A stretch of 64,000 bases of DNA from Arcobacteraceae bacterium (GCA_023229945.1 JALNYH010000004.1:1-64000), one strand, 5' to 3'; positions 17,203-26,897 are shown, numbered from the stretch's first letter. Translations and numbers: made by a program. Notes: generated by a model from the sequence alone, not told the origin.

Positions 17203-18180
17203 TTAATTAAAATCTTCCTTTGTACACCCCATGAAAGTTAAGAACTTCATTAAATATTGTTTACTAAAATGATTTTTCATATCTTCAAACATTATTTTAA
17301 AAGCATCAAATGATGACATTCTTTCTTTATATACTCTTCTTGTAGTCAGTGCATTAAAAACATCACATATTGATATTATTTTAGCAAGATTATCAATTTC
17401 TTTTTCTTTAAGATTGAGTGGATAGCCACTACCATCACATTTCTCATGATGTTGCATAACTAAATTTATCAATCTTTGATTTTCACCACACTCTTGTAAT
17501 AATTTAGCTCCAAGCATAGAATGATTTTTTACTTGTTCAAATTCTTGTTGTGTTAGACGACTATCTTTACTAATAATATCGTGGGGAATCAATTTTTTGC
17601 CAATATCATGAAGCATAGCTGCTTTACCAAGTAACTCTAACTCTTCTAAATCTAACTTCAAAAAACTACCAAAGCCTATAGCATATGTAGCTACATCTAC
17701 GCAATGTGTATATGTATAATAGTCATATGATGTTACTTTGAGCATAGAATACATAGCTTTTTTATCACTTAAGATAAGCTGTATAGAATGATTAAGTATA
17801 CTATTGACCTTTTGCAAATTTTCTGAAGTTAGGTCACTTTGAAACAAATCATTAATAGTTTCAGAAGCAATTTCTTTTATCAGAGATGATTTTACATCTA
17901 AACTTATATTTCTATCTTCAAGTAAAGTTTTAATATGTTTTTGTATATAACCTTGATATAAACTTTTGTCTGAATCCAATATGTATATATCTGATTGTTT
18001 TTGGTCAAGAGAAAAACATTGCAAACTTTTATTAAATACTGTACTTTTTGTCAATAATAAATCAAAAATTTTATCGTCAGTTTTTCTATATATACTATAA
18101 GGATAACTTTCGCCATATTTCAATATATCTTTTTTAATTGGTAAGAATTTATATGTTTGTTGCAAGTATCTTTTTGTCAT
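17203..18180 (-). CDS. HD-GYP domain cyclic-di-GMP phosphodiesterase, copy 1
   Basis: This 325-aa protein has an HD-GYP domain with the signature residues present: HDIGKKLIP, a second histidine pair in MQHHEKCDGSGYPL, and ALTTRRVYKERMSS. The first 120 residues form an uncharacterised N-terminal domain shared with the paralogue at 26949-27932. HD-GYP proteins hydrolyse c-di-GMP to GMP. It is transcribed away from the cheY-like cluster, with a divergent 259-nt region that probably holds promoters for both. The two copies share an 82-nt stretch with one mismatch. Confidence 0.88.
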   Translation of the reverse strand: MTKRYLQQTYKFLPIKKDILKYGESYPYSIYRKTDDKIFDLLLTKSTVFNKSLQCFSLDQKQSDIYILDSDKSLYQGYIQKHIKTLLEDRNISLDVKSSLIKEIASETINDLFQSDLTSENLQKVNSILNHSIQLILSDKKAMYSMLKVTSYDYYTYTHCVDVATYAIGFGSFLKLDLEELELLGKAAMLHDIGKKLIPHDIISKDSRLTQQEFEQVKNHSMLGAKLLQECGENQRLINLVMQHHEKCDGSGYPLNLKEKEIDNLAKIISICDVFNALTTRRVYKERMSSFDAFKIMFEDMKNHFSKQYLMKFLTFMGCTKEDFN

Positions 18181-18439
18181 TTTTCCCCTCTTTTTTCAAC
18201 TTAAGAATACATTTATTAAATTTTAAGTATAATTATAATGAACAAGTAATAAAGCTTTTATAAATATTATCTAATATAAACTTAAAATTATATTAAAATT
18301 ACTTAAAAATTCTTCTTATAAAAGTTATTTCATAGATAAAAAATATCTTATTTTGCATATAATTCATATTTTATTTATATTAGTTTAATTAAAGTATGTT
18401 ATAATGTCAAATCAAATTATAATATAGGTAGTTCAAGTC

Positions 18440-18829
18440 ATGAAAATTCTTATTGTCGATGATAGTTCAACTATCAGAAAGATATTAAATAATGTATTGA
18501 TGGAAATGGGATATACAAAAGATAATATTTATGAAGCTCCCGATGGTGCGAAAGCTTGGAATCTCCTATGTCAACATAAGTACAATTTACTTTTGACAGA
18601 TTGGAATATGCCTATTATGAGTGGACTGGAGCTTGTAAGAAAAACTAGAACTATATCCAAGTCAAATAAACAAATTCCTATTATTATGATAACAACGGAA
18701 GGTTCAAAAGAAGATGTAATTGAAGCATTAAAAGCTGGAGTTACAAATTATGTAGTAAAACCTTTTAATAAAGATATTTTAAAACAAAAGATAACAGATA
18801 CATTAAATAAAGCATCTTTTATACTATAA
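18440..18829 (+). CDS. cheY: CheY-like single-domain response regulator
   Basis: This 129-aa receiver domain has the acidic pair in LIVDDSSTIRK, the phosphorylation aspartate in LLTDWNMPIMSG, the threonine in IMITTEG and the lysine in VVKPFN. All functional residues are intact. It lies 13 nt before the CheA-like gene and has no output domain, as in CheY. It may receive phosphate from a kinase elsewhere, since the neighbouring CheA-like protein seems unable to donate it. Confidence 0.9.
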   Translation: MKILIVDDSSTIRKILNNVLMEMGYTKDNIYEAPDGAKAWNLLCQHKYNLLLTDWNMPIMSGLELVRKTRTISKSNKQIPIIMITTEGSKEDVIEALKAGVTNYVVKPFNKDILKQKITDTLNKASFIL

Positions 18830-18842
18830 AACTGGAGATTTT

Positions 18843-19955
18843 ATGAAAAGTACAACAGTAACAGTTGATTTAGATAAGTTAGAAAAACTGCTCAATAAAG
18901 TTGGTGATATGGTAATCACAAATTCCATGATGTCACAATCTATAGAAAACCTACCAACTAGCGATGAAAAAAAAGAATTATTGGAAAAAACTACTTTATT
19001 TCAAAGACATATCAAAGAGCTTCAAGATTATGCTATGGATATAAGAATGGTCAAAATCAAAACTATTTTTGATAGCTATCAATCAATTATTACAAACGAA
19101 TCAACTCAACATAATAAATTGGTAAACCTTATATTAAAAGGTGAAGAGACAAATATAGACAAATCTATGATTGAAACTCTAAATCTACCACTCAAAAGTA
19201 TTATTGCAAATGCTGTCATACATGGTATTGAATCACCAGATGTTAGAATAGCAAAAGGGAAAAATGAATGTGGATATATTTGTGTGTCAGCAGAGCAAAT
19301 AAATGAGCAAATTTATATCACAATACAAGATGATGGTAAAGGTATTGATGTAGAATCTATGGATTTAGATGCTCAAAATATAACTGAAGAAGATATGGAA
19401 AGTGATGACTTGACTATCAATAAAATAAAATATATTGTAGAAAAGCTAAATGGAAGAGTTGAAATATCTTCAAATATAGATGAAGGGACAAAGCTCACTC
19501 TTATTATGCCTCTTACTCTATCTATTCTTGATGGTTTGAATGTAAGAGTTGGTGAGAATATATTTATTTTGCCTACAAATTCTATAATAGAATCACTACA
19601 ACCAACCAAAGAAATGATCAAAATTGTAGGAGATGGTAGCTCACAACTATTGATGCTTAGAGAAGAATTTATACCTATTCTCAAACTTTATAAATATCTT
19701 GACTTAGAGCCATCTACTAAGGATTTTACAAAAGGGATATTGATACTAGTCAAAGCAAACAACCAAAAAGCTGCATTATTTGTAGATGAGTTTTTGCAAC
19801 AACAACAAATTGTAGTCAAACCAATAGAAATTAACTACAAAAAAGTATTAGGAATTAGTGGTGCTACAGTCAGAGGAAACGGAAGTATAGGTCTTATACT
19901 AGATGTAAAAAGTATTCTTGAAAATGCAAAATTAAACAATCAAATAATAAGGTGA
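18843..19955 (+). CDS. Truncated, degenerate CheA-like protein
   Basis: This 370-aa protein starts directly with the CheA dimerisation domain (VDLDKLEKLLNKVGDMVI), so the phosphotransfer (P1) and P2 domains are missing and there is no phosphorylatable histidine. The kinase domain keeps the N box (ANAVIHGIESPDVR, N123/H127) and G1 box (DDGKGID, 163-169), but the usual glycine-rich G2 segment (SGRGVGMD in CheA) is replaced by ESDDLTIN (about 186-193). The C-terminus is a CheW-like domain (about 225-365). It probably cannot phosphorylate and may act as a receptor scaffold, or bind ATP without catalysis. It is co-transcribed with cheY and cheV. Confidence 0.85.
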   Translation: MKSTTVTVDLDKLEKLLNKVGDMVITNSMMSQSIENLPTSDEKKELLEKTTLFQRHIKELQDYAMDIRMVKIKTIFDSYQSIITNESTQHNKLVNLILKGEETNIDKSMIETLNLPLKSIIANAVIHGIESPDVRIAKGKNECGYICVSAEQINEQIYITIQDDGKGIDVESMDLDAQNITEEDMESDDLTINKIKYIVEKLNGRVEISSNIDEGTKLTLIMPLTLSILDGLNVRVGENIFILPTNSIIESLQPTKEMIKIVGDGSSQLLMLREEFIPILKLYKYLDLEPSTKDFTKGILILVKANNQKAALFVDEFLQQQQIVVKPIEINYKKVLGISGATVRGNGSIGLILDVKSILENAKLNNQIIR

Positions 19956-19959
19956 TAAA

Positions 19960-20847
19960 ATGAATTTATCAACTCAGAATCAGAATACTACAGAAAATAC
20001 AAGGCATCAATTGGCTGTATTTTATACTGGCACAAAAAATATCTATGCTATCAATATCGCAAAAATTAAAGCTTTTATAATAGCACAAGATGTAAGTATA
20101 AATGATGTGCCAAATGATAATATGATAATAAGCGGAATAGCCACAATAAGAGGTGAGCCTATTACGCTAGTCAATCTTGATATTTGGCTTGGTAATAAAC
20201 CTCGTCCAATGGAAGAATATAAACTTATTATATATTGTGAATTTAACAGAAGAAAAATAGGGATATTAGTAACACAAATGTTAGATATTGTAGAAAAAAC
20301 CACAAAAGAGCTTAAATATTCACAAGATGAAAATATAAAAACAAGTTTTACTACTTATGTAAAAGTGAATAATAAAGATGAATATTGTGTAGTTTTCAAT
20401 GCTGAACAACTATTGCAAGATATAGGATTTAGATGTGACAAAGATGATATTGATAAATTTCACGCAATGCCTATAAAAAGTAATAAACTAATTCTTGTAG
20501 CAGAAGATAGTCAAATAGCAAGAGATATTTTGATTGATTTTTTTGATGCAATCAATGCTAATTATGAAATGTTTAATAATGGAAAAGAATTACTTGATAG
20601 ACTTCAACAAATAGACTTAGATAATATAGCTTTGGTTATTACTGATTTAGAAATGCCTATAATTGATGGTTATGAAGTCTCAAAAGCAATCAAATCAAAT
20701 CAACTTTATAATCATATTCCTATCATAGTAAATTCAAGTATGGCTACTGATTCGGTTACAAAAGAATTACAAAAAATTGGTGTTGAAAAATTTGTAGAAA
20801 AAACAGATTTGGATACATTACATACATATATTGATATTTTGATATAA
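19960..20847 (+). CDS. cheV: CheV-type CheW-receiver fusion
   Basis: This 295-aa protein has a CheW domain (about 15-150) that binds receptors and kinase, then a receiver domain (about 170-293). The receiver keeps AEDSQIA, the aspartate in VITDLEMPIIDG and the lysine in FVEKTDL. CheV links receptors with a phosphorylatable brake, often in adaptation. It starts 4 nt after the CheA-like gene, so the three form one operon. Whether its receiver can be phosphorylated by a kinase encoded elsewhere is open. Confidence 0.88.
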   Translation: MNLSTQNQNTTENTRHQLAVFYTGTKNIYAINIAKIKAFIIAQDVSINDVPNDNMIISGIATIRGEPITLVNLDIWLGNKPRPMEEYKLIIYCEFNRRKIGILVTQMLDIVEKTTKELKYSQDENIKTSFTTYVKVNNKDEYCVVFNAEQLLQDIGFRCDKDDIDKFHAMPIKSNKLILVAEDSQIARDILIDFFDAINANYEMFNNGKELLDRLQQIDLDNIALVITDLEMPIIDGYEVSKAIKSNQLYNHIPIIVNSSMATDSVTKELQKIGVEKFVEKTDLDTLHTYIDILI

Positions 20848-21157
20848 GATGCCAAAAAATGGAGATTTCATTAGCTTTTATTTGCCTAGCCATTATACTT
20901 TTTGATTTAGAACAAGTTGAAGAATAACTTTTAATATAATTTTTACTTATTAAAATAATAAGTTTAAGCGATTATTAATAATTTTTTAAGCTTACTCAAA
21001 GTTTGTTTTATATAAAATCCCGTACTTTATATTCATAATTACTTTATGTTTGTAATATAAATCTTTTAATTGTATTTAGATTACTCTTTAAGGAATTATT
21101 TTTGCATACTAAAAATTATGATATGACATTACATGTATAAATCATAGGGGGATTTTA
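20848..21157. other. Intergenic region between cheV and the CZB receptor
   Basis: About 310 nt, AT-rich. It contains a possible 22-codon hydrophobic peptide at 20859-20927 (starts MEISLAFICLAIILF) without a ribosome site. Close to 21158 an AGGGGG sequence serves as the ribosome site of the receptor gene. No clear terminator for the cheV operon is seen. Confidence 0.4.
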
Positions 21158-23647
21158 ATGAGCGTAAAAAATAGGTTAATTTTATTGGCATCTGTTTTGC
21201 TAATAGGTATTATTGTGGTAGGAGCAATTGCATTTAAAGCAACATCTTCTTGGGAAAGTGATATGACAAAGGTAGGAGAAGATAGAATACCTGGTGTAGT
21301 ATACTTATCAAATTTAAATAGAGAAAGAATGGTAATAAGAGCACAGACTTTAAATGTTTATGCTTTTGAAAACAATTATTCTGCAAGTTCTAATTTCCAA
21401 GATATAGCATCACAAAGAGCTAAAAGTTGGAAAATAATAGAAGAAAACTTTGAAAAGTTTGTCAATCTTCCAAGAGCTAGTGAAAAAGGAAGACAAGCTG
21501 TAGCAAAGCTCAATGATGAATATAAGGCTTGGAGAAATATTTATGTTACTCTAGATGGAATTATTAGCAAACTTATCAATAATTCAGATTCTCAAATACA
21601 AAAAAATTTATTTGAAGAATATAGAAAAGCAGTAGCTAGTATGGTGCCTATATCAAATGCAATGGGTGCAACAATGGATGAACTAACTTCTACAAATCTA
21701 ACTAATACAACAAATATGATTGATAATGCAAATTCAACTGCGCATTTTTTCCTAATTATTGTAGTTATTGCTATTTTAGTCTCTATTATTGTTGGGGCAA
21801 TATTAACTTTTACAACAATAAATAGTATCATAAGCTCACTAACAAAAGTTTCAGTTGGACTAGATGGGTTCTTCGCCTTTATCAATAGACAAACATCAAC
21901 TATATCACATATAGAGCTAAATAGCCAAGATGAATTTGGTCAAATGGCAAATGAAGTTAATAATGCTATAGACAAAACTGTAAAAGAAATAGAACAAGAC
22001 AATAAACTTATAGCTGAAATAGATGATATTATAGAAAAAGTTGATAATGGCTTTTATTTTTATACAATCAAAGGTACTTCATCTAACCCTATGACAAATA
22101 GTATCAAAGATAAAGTAAATCAACTAGTAACCGGTACAAATCAGCAAATACAACTAGTCGTAGATACTCTTGTAAGATATGGTGAAAGTGATTTTAATTA
22201 TGTTTATGACCCTAAAGCAAATGAAAACATGAACGGAAGTTTTGGATCTTTAGTAGCATCTACTATGCTTATAGGAAACAATGTCTCTGAACTAATTGGT
22301 ATGATAGTAAATGCTGGTGAAAAACTAAATATAGATACAGATATACTTGAAGAAACATCAAATAACTTGGCAAGATCTAGCAACGAACAAGCAGCTTCAC
22401 TAGAAGAAACTGCAGCTGCGCTAGAAGAAATTACTAGTACTATTATCAATAATAATGAAAACATAAATAAAATCTTGATAAATTCTAAAGAGCTAAATAA
22501 TTCTGTAGACATTGGTCAAAACTTGGCAAATCAAACAGCATTATCTATGGAAGAAATCAATACTCAGGTAAATCTAATCAATGATGCTATCACAGTAATT
22601 GACCAAATCGCATTCCAAACAAATATTCTTTCCCTTAACGCTGCAGTTGAAGCTGCAACTGCAGGAGAGGCGGGAAAAGGATTTGCAGTGGTTGCTGGAG
22701 AGGTTAGAAATCTAGCTTCAAGAAGTGCTGATGCTGCTCGTGAGATAAAAGCAATTGTTGAAAATGCTACAAGTAAAGCAAATCAAGGTAAATCTATCAG
22801 TAATGATATGATAAAAGGTTATCAAGCATTAAATCAAAACATTCAAAGTACAGTTCATTTGATAAATGACATTGCAAATGCGTCAAAAGAACAACAAGAA
22901 GGATTAGAACAAATCAATGATGCAGTAACAGAGCTAGATCAAGCTACACAACAAAATGCAGCAGAAGCTTCAAAAATAAGTGATCTTGTTCAAGAAGTTT
23001 CAAAACTATCAAATGACCTTGTCACAGCAGCTAGTAGAGCAAAATTCAAACCTGAAGCTAGACAACAAGTAAGTGATGTAGAATTGGTTTTCCAAACTGC
23101 AAAACTAAAAAATGACCATATTAGATTTAAAATGACAAACTTTCACAAACTTGATGATAGAAAAGCTGTAACAGTTACAGATCATCATAGTTGTGCTTTA
23201 GGTAAATGGGTAGATGAGCAACTAAGAGCCAATAAACCATTTACAAAAACATCTTCATGGCAAGAATTTATGAATAATCACTTGACTGTTCACCAAAAAG
23301 TAAAAGAATATATGGATAAATCAGCGCTAAATGCAACAAATCATGAGCTCAAAAAAATATCTCAAGAAATTGAACATGCTACAATTGGTGTATTTAAAGG
23401 ACTTAATCAAGTCAAAATTGATAATGGGAAAGCTATAAAAGAAGAAACAACAAAACACTCTATACATCAAATATCTCATACTAAAGATGTAAAAAGTGCA
23501 TCCAAACATGTAGTGAAAAAACCTATTGCAAAACCAATAAGTTCATCACATACACATTCAGGTAGTTGTTGTACACCAACTGCAACCAAAATAAAACCAA
23601 TTGTATCAAGCCATGGATCAAAAGATACAGAATGGGAAGCATTTTAA
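21158..23647 (+). CDS. Methyl-accepting chemotaxis protein with CZB domain and WxxF-type tail
   Basis: This 829-aa receptor has a first TM at about 7-27, a four-helix periplasmic sensor (about 30-190), a second TM at about 196-222, a linker, the conserved signalling tip (FQTNILSLNAAVEAATAGEA region, about 487-530) and, unusually, a C-terminal CZB domain (about 644-757) with His/Cys residues in NDHIRFKM, HHSCALGKW and HLTVHQK. A His- and Cys-rich tail (HTHSGSCC) follows, ending EWEAF. CZB domains bind zinc and respond to zinc or hypochlorous-acid chemistry. The final xWxxF fits the CheR/CheB docking pentapeptide (NWETF in E. coli). It lies after cheV and is followed by a terminator. Confidence 0.9.
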   Translation: MSVKNRLILLASVLLIGIIVVGAIAFKATSSWESDMTKVGEDRIPGVVYLSNLNRERMVIRAQTLNVYAFENNYSASSNFQDIASQRAKSWKIIEENFEKFVNLPRASEKGRQAVAKLNDEYKAWRNIYVTLDGIISKLINNSDSQIQKNLFEEYRKAVASMVPISNAMGATMDELTSTNLTNTTNMIDNANSTAHFFLIIVVIAILVSIIVGAILTFTTINSIISSLTKVSVGLDGFFAFINRQTSTISHIELNSQDEFGQMANEVNNAIDKTVKEIEQDNKLIAEIDDIIEKVDNGFYFYTIKGTSSNPMTNSIKDKVNQLVTGTNQQIQLVVDTLVRYGESDFNYVYDPKANENMNGSFGSLVASTMLIGNNVSELIGMIVNAGEKLNIDTDILEETSNNLARSSNEQAASLEETAAALEEITSTIINNNENINKILINSKELNNSVDIGQNLANQTALSMEEINTQVNLINDAITVIDQIAFQTNILSLNAAVEAATAGEAGKGFAVVAGEVRNLASRSADAAREIKAIVENATSKANQGKSISNDMIKGYQALNQNIQSTVHLINDIANASKEQQEGLEQINDAVTELDQATQQNAAEASKISDLVQEVSKLSNDLVTAASRAKFKPEARQQVSDVELVFQTAKLKNDHIRFKMTNFHKLDDRKAVTVTDHHSCALGKWVDEQLRANKPFTKTSSWQEFMNNHLTVHQKVKEYMDKSALNATNHELKKISQEIEHATIGVFKGLNQVKIDNGKAIKEETTKHSIHQISHTKDVKSASKHVVKKPIAKPISSSHTHSGSCCTPTATKIKPIVSSHGSKDTEWEAF

Positions 23648-23697
23648 GACTTATATTCTCAATTCAAGCTACAGTATCATAATAACCAAAATACTTT

Positions 23698-23724
23698 GAC
23701 TCCGAATTTGATTCGGAGTCTTTT
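23698..23724 (+). terminator. Rho-independent terminator after the CZB receptor
   Basis: GACTCCGAA pairs with TTCGGAGTC across a TTTGA loop and is followed by TTTT. Confidence 0.9.
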
Positions 23725-23893
23725 CTATGAATTAATCAGAAAGTTTAATTACTATCAAATCACTACATATATAAAATATTATATGAACTTTAAGTAATTA
23801 TTAAGAGAACATTACTTATAATTACAGAATTGTTATAATTGTCAAATTAGAATTATTACTTTTAAAAAGTAATTCAAAGAAAGGTCTCATATA

Positions 23894-25300
23894 ATGTACA
23901 AGTTTATCAACTCGTTATCAACAGAAACAAAGTTCCACTTCAACCAATTCGTGGCACAATTCGGATTTATGCTTATTGCTATAGTTGGCTATTTATTTCA
24001 TGATAGCTTAAATACACTGATAGTTTTAAATATTATTTTTGCAGTATTATTTATAATTATAAATCATATGTTTATACAATCAGCAAAGCAAAGAGCCTCT
24101 AGGTTTAAAAAATATTTTGATAATTTCTTAAAATTTGTCTCTTTTGAAACAAATAAATATACACCAGCAATAATTTATGGAAAAGATGAAATAGCAGATA
24201 TGCTAAAAATGCTTAATGAGACAGCATCAAAATATGATATCAAACTCAAAGAAGATATGAAAGTAATGGGTGAAACAGTTTTGGTTGCAGATAAATTAGA
24301 ACAAGGTATATATAGCTATACCGTAGTAGCTGATACACACAATCCTATGATTAAAACTCTTAGAAAAACACTAAATCATATGCTTCATATAATGGATAAA
24401 AATATAAAAGAATTAAATCAAACAGTAACTAGTTATACAAATGATGATTTTACAAAAAGAATAAAAGTACACCCAAGATTGAAAGCACAAATGAAAGAAC
24501 TAATGGAAGGCGTAAATAAACTAGGTGATACTTTGGCTCAGAATGCAAAAGAAAATCTACATAATGGACAAATTCTTGAAACAAACTCTCAACATATGGC
24601 TCAAGCTACACAAAATCTTGCACACCGTGCAAATGAACAAGCAGCATCACTAGAACAAACGGCAGCTGCGGTTGAAGAAATCACAAGTATTACAAAAAAT
24701 AATGCCTCAAATACTACAGCTATGGCAACTTTGGGTCAAAATGTAAAAACAGCAGTAAGCAAAGGTCAAGCACTCGCATCTCAAACAGCAACTTCAATGG
24801 ATGAAATTAATGCTCAAGTCAATGCAATAAACGAAGCAATAGCTGTAATTGATCAAATTGCATTTCAGACAAATATACTTTCACTAAATGCTGCAGTTGA
24901 AGCTGCAACTGCAGGTGAGGCTGGAAAAGGATTTGCGGTCGTTGCCGCAGAGGTAAGAAATCTAGCTTCAAGAAGTGCAGAAGCTGCAAAAGAAATCAAA
25001 GCTATAGTTGAAAATGCTACAAATAAAGCAAACCAAGGTAAATCTATAAGTACTGAGATGATTAGAGGGTATGAAGAATTAAATTCTCATATTACAAAAA
25101 CTATTTCATTAATAGGTGATGTAAGCAATGCTAGTAAAGAACAAGAAACTGGAATACTGCAAATCAATGATTCAGTGAATATGCTTGACCGTGTAACTCA
25201 AGAAAATGCTAGTGAAGCTGACAAAGTTTCTTCTATTGCCAATGAAGTATTAGAGTTGTCTCAGTCATTACTACAAAGTGCTAAAACAAAGAAATTTTAA
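23894..25300 (+). CDS. Methyl-accepting chemotaxis protein without periplasmic domain
   Basis: This 468-aa receptor has two close hydrophobic segments (about 16-33 and 40-58) and almost no periplasmic loop, then a HAMP-like linker and the conserved tip (QTNILSLNAAVEAATAGEAG near 320). Such receptors sense inside the cell or via partners, and an Aer-type PAS protein gene follows 35 nt later, so the pair may form a two-part redox receptor. There is no CheR-docking tail; it ends QSAKTKKF. AAAGGTCTC upstream is only a weak ribosome site. Confidence 0.88.
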   Translation: MYKFINSLSTETKFHFNQFVAQFGFMLIAIVGYLFHDSLNTLIVLNIIFAVLFIIINHMFIQSAKQRASRFKKYFDNFLKFVSFETNKYTPAIIYGKDEIADMLKMLNETASKYDIKLKEDMKVMGETVLVADKLEQGIYSYTVVADTHNPMIKTLRKTLNHMLHIMDKNIKELNQTVTSYTNDDFTKRIKVHPRLKAQMKELMEGVNKLGDTLAQNAKENLHNGQILETNSQHMAQATQNLAHRANEQAASLEQTAAAVEEITSITKNNASNTTAMATLGQNVKTAVSKGQALASQTATSMDEINAQVNAINEAIAVIDQIAFQTNILSLNAAVEAATAGEAGKGFAVVAAEVRNLASRSAEAAKEIKAIVENATNKANQGKSISTEMIRGYEELNSHITKTISLIGDVSNASKEQETGILQINDSVNMLDRVTQENASEADKVSSIANEVLELSQSLLQSAKTKKF

Positions 25301-25335
25301 ACATAGTTAGAATATAAAAATTAAGGAGAGTTATT

Positions 25336-25731
25336 GTGTCAAAAGAAATAATACTAGATGATTATGCTTTTTTGGTTAGTGAAACCGATGAAAAAGGGAT
25401 TATAAATTTTGCTAATGATGATTTTTGTAAAATCGCTGGATATGATTTGGATGAATTGATACGCACAAATCATAACATTGTAAGACATCAAGACATGCCT
25501 AAAATTGCTTTCAAACAACTGTGGGATACTATAAAACAAGGTAAAACTTGGGATGGTTATGTCAAAAATAAATGTAGAAATGGGGATTATTATTGGGTTT
25601 ATGCTACTGTTTATCCTTTTCAAAGCTATGATGGAAATAATGGATATTTATCTTGTAGAAGAAAAGCAAGTCGTGAAGAAATAGAAGTTCATGAAGCATT
25701 ATATAAAAAACTCAAAAAAGAAGAAATTTAG
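25336..25731 (+). CDS. Stand-alone Aer-type PAS domain protein
   Basis: This 131-aa protein starts with GTG after a clear AAGGAGAG ribosome site. It consists almost only of a PAS domain of the Aer/Bat kind: HNIVRHQDMPKIAFKQLW, then TWDGYVKNKCRNGDYYWV, which are hallmarks of the FAD-binding PAS of the aerotaxis receptor. No receptor or kinase part is attached. It probably senses redox state through FAD and acts on the membrane receptor encoded just before it. Confidence 0.85.
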   Translation: MSKEIILDDYAFLVSETDEKGIINFANDDFCKIAGYDLDELIRTNHNIVRHQDMPKIAFKQLWDTIKQGKTWDGYVKNKCRNGDYYWVYATVYPFQSYDGNNGYLSCRRKASREEIEVHEALYKKLKKEEI

Positions 25732-25753
25732 AGGTTTATGAGAATTAGAAGAA

Positions 25754-26386
25754 ATGTTTATATCATCACCCCCAAATAGAATAAAGCCATTACTACTACG
25801 AGATGTCAAAACTGAAGCATTATTGGTTTTTATTAGAACTACTCTAGAACAGTTTTTTAGAGATATTGACTCTGGGGCAATTAGTATCCAAATTGGCTCA
25901 CAAGATGACCAAAGTGAAATATATAATATTCTCAAAACTCTTTTATCAAATCTACAAGATACTATTATTAGCTCATCTACATTAAGACAGTTTGCAAATA
26001 CTCCAAAACAAAATAGTGCTATGATATATCTTATAAAAAAAGAACTTCCATTATTGCACTATTATGATTCTATAGTGCGACAAATAGAAATTTCTTTAAA
26101 ATCTGGTGAAAACTGGATACCAGAACAGCTTGTAATTGCACTTTTAAGTGAATGGATACTAGAAGAAGAAAAATCAATTGATATATTCCCTTATCTTAAG
26201 CAAATCGACTATATTCAACTACTAAGTAAATACGATAGCACACGACTTGAAGTCAAACAAGCAGGCAATATACACAACGCTTTAGTAATATCAAATATGT
26301 ACAAAGTAGCCACTGAACTTATAGAAAAATTAAAAAAAACAAAATATACTATAAAACAACCTAACAAAAAAATTCGAAAAAAATAA
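25754..26386 (+). CDS. Unrecognised protein in the sensory island
   Basis: This 210-aa protein matches no family I recognise. It appears helical with few cysteines, no signal peptide or membrane segment, and a lysine-rich end (KQPNKKIRKK). The first codons overlap a short open frame starting at 25738 with a better ribosome site (GAGG), and the sequence CCCCC just after could allow a frame shift, so the true start is uncertain. The gene follows the PAS gene by 22 nt and is probably in its operon. A role in the redox-sensing unit is suggested only by position. Confidence 0.65.
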   Translation: MFISSPPNRIKPLLLRDVKTEALLVFIRTTLEQFFRDIDSGAISIQIGSQDDQSEIYNILKTLLSNLQDTIISSSTLRQFANTPKQNSAMIYLIKKELPLLHYYDSIVRQIEISLKSGENWIPEQLVIALLSEWILEEEKSIDIFPYLKQIDYIQLLSKYDSTRLEVKQAGNIHNALVISNMYKVATELIEKLKKTKYTIKQPNKKIRKK

Positions 26387-26579
26387 AAATTCGAAGAAGT
26401 AGATATCCCTACAATTAATCAGATAAAATTTATTAATAATTATCGTATATTATATATATTCTTTATTATATGTTCATAAGTAAACTTATTGTAGTATTAC
26501 TTCTATTAAAATATAGAGAAAAGTCTTTTTGTAATTCCTAAATGGAAGAATTATAATAGATTAAAACAAAGGTTTTAAA

Positions 26580-26897
26580 ATGGCAGAAATAGCTTTATTA
26601 AGTGCGATATTAAGTGGTGTATTATTTACACCTTTATTAGCATCTGAGCATGTAGTGGATCAATTAGGTAGAAAATTTATTCCATCTACTTTAAATGTAA
26701 AAGTTGGTGATACAATAAGATTAAAAAACTCTGATTCATTTGCACACAATGCTTACACAGATGACTACCAAAATGAGTTTGATAGTGGCATGCAAAAAAG
26801 TGGTGAAGATACATTAATAAATATTAAAGCTAAAACTCACTTTAAAGTTCAATGTGCAATACATCCTGAAATGTTGCTTCATATTGAAGTTGATTAA
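26580..26897 (+). CDS. Plastocyanin-like cupredoxin
   Basis: This 105-aa exported protein has a signal-like start (LSAILSGVLFTPLLAS) and a cupredoxin fold with the type 1 copper ligands visible: H56 in DSFAHNAY, then C92, H95 and M98 in QCAIHPEM. It should carry single electrons in the periplasm. The ribosome site is weak (AAAGG). It stands between the PAS/unknown genes and the second HD-GYP gene. It could serve the cytochromes or reductase nearby; that is inference. Confidence 0.87.
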   Translation: MAEIALLSAILSGVLFTPLLASEHVVDQLGRKFIPSTLNVKVGDTIRLKNSDSFAHNAYTDDYQNEFDSGMQKSGEDTLINIKAKTHFKVQCAIHPEMLLHIEVD

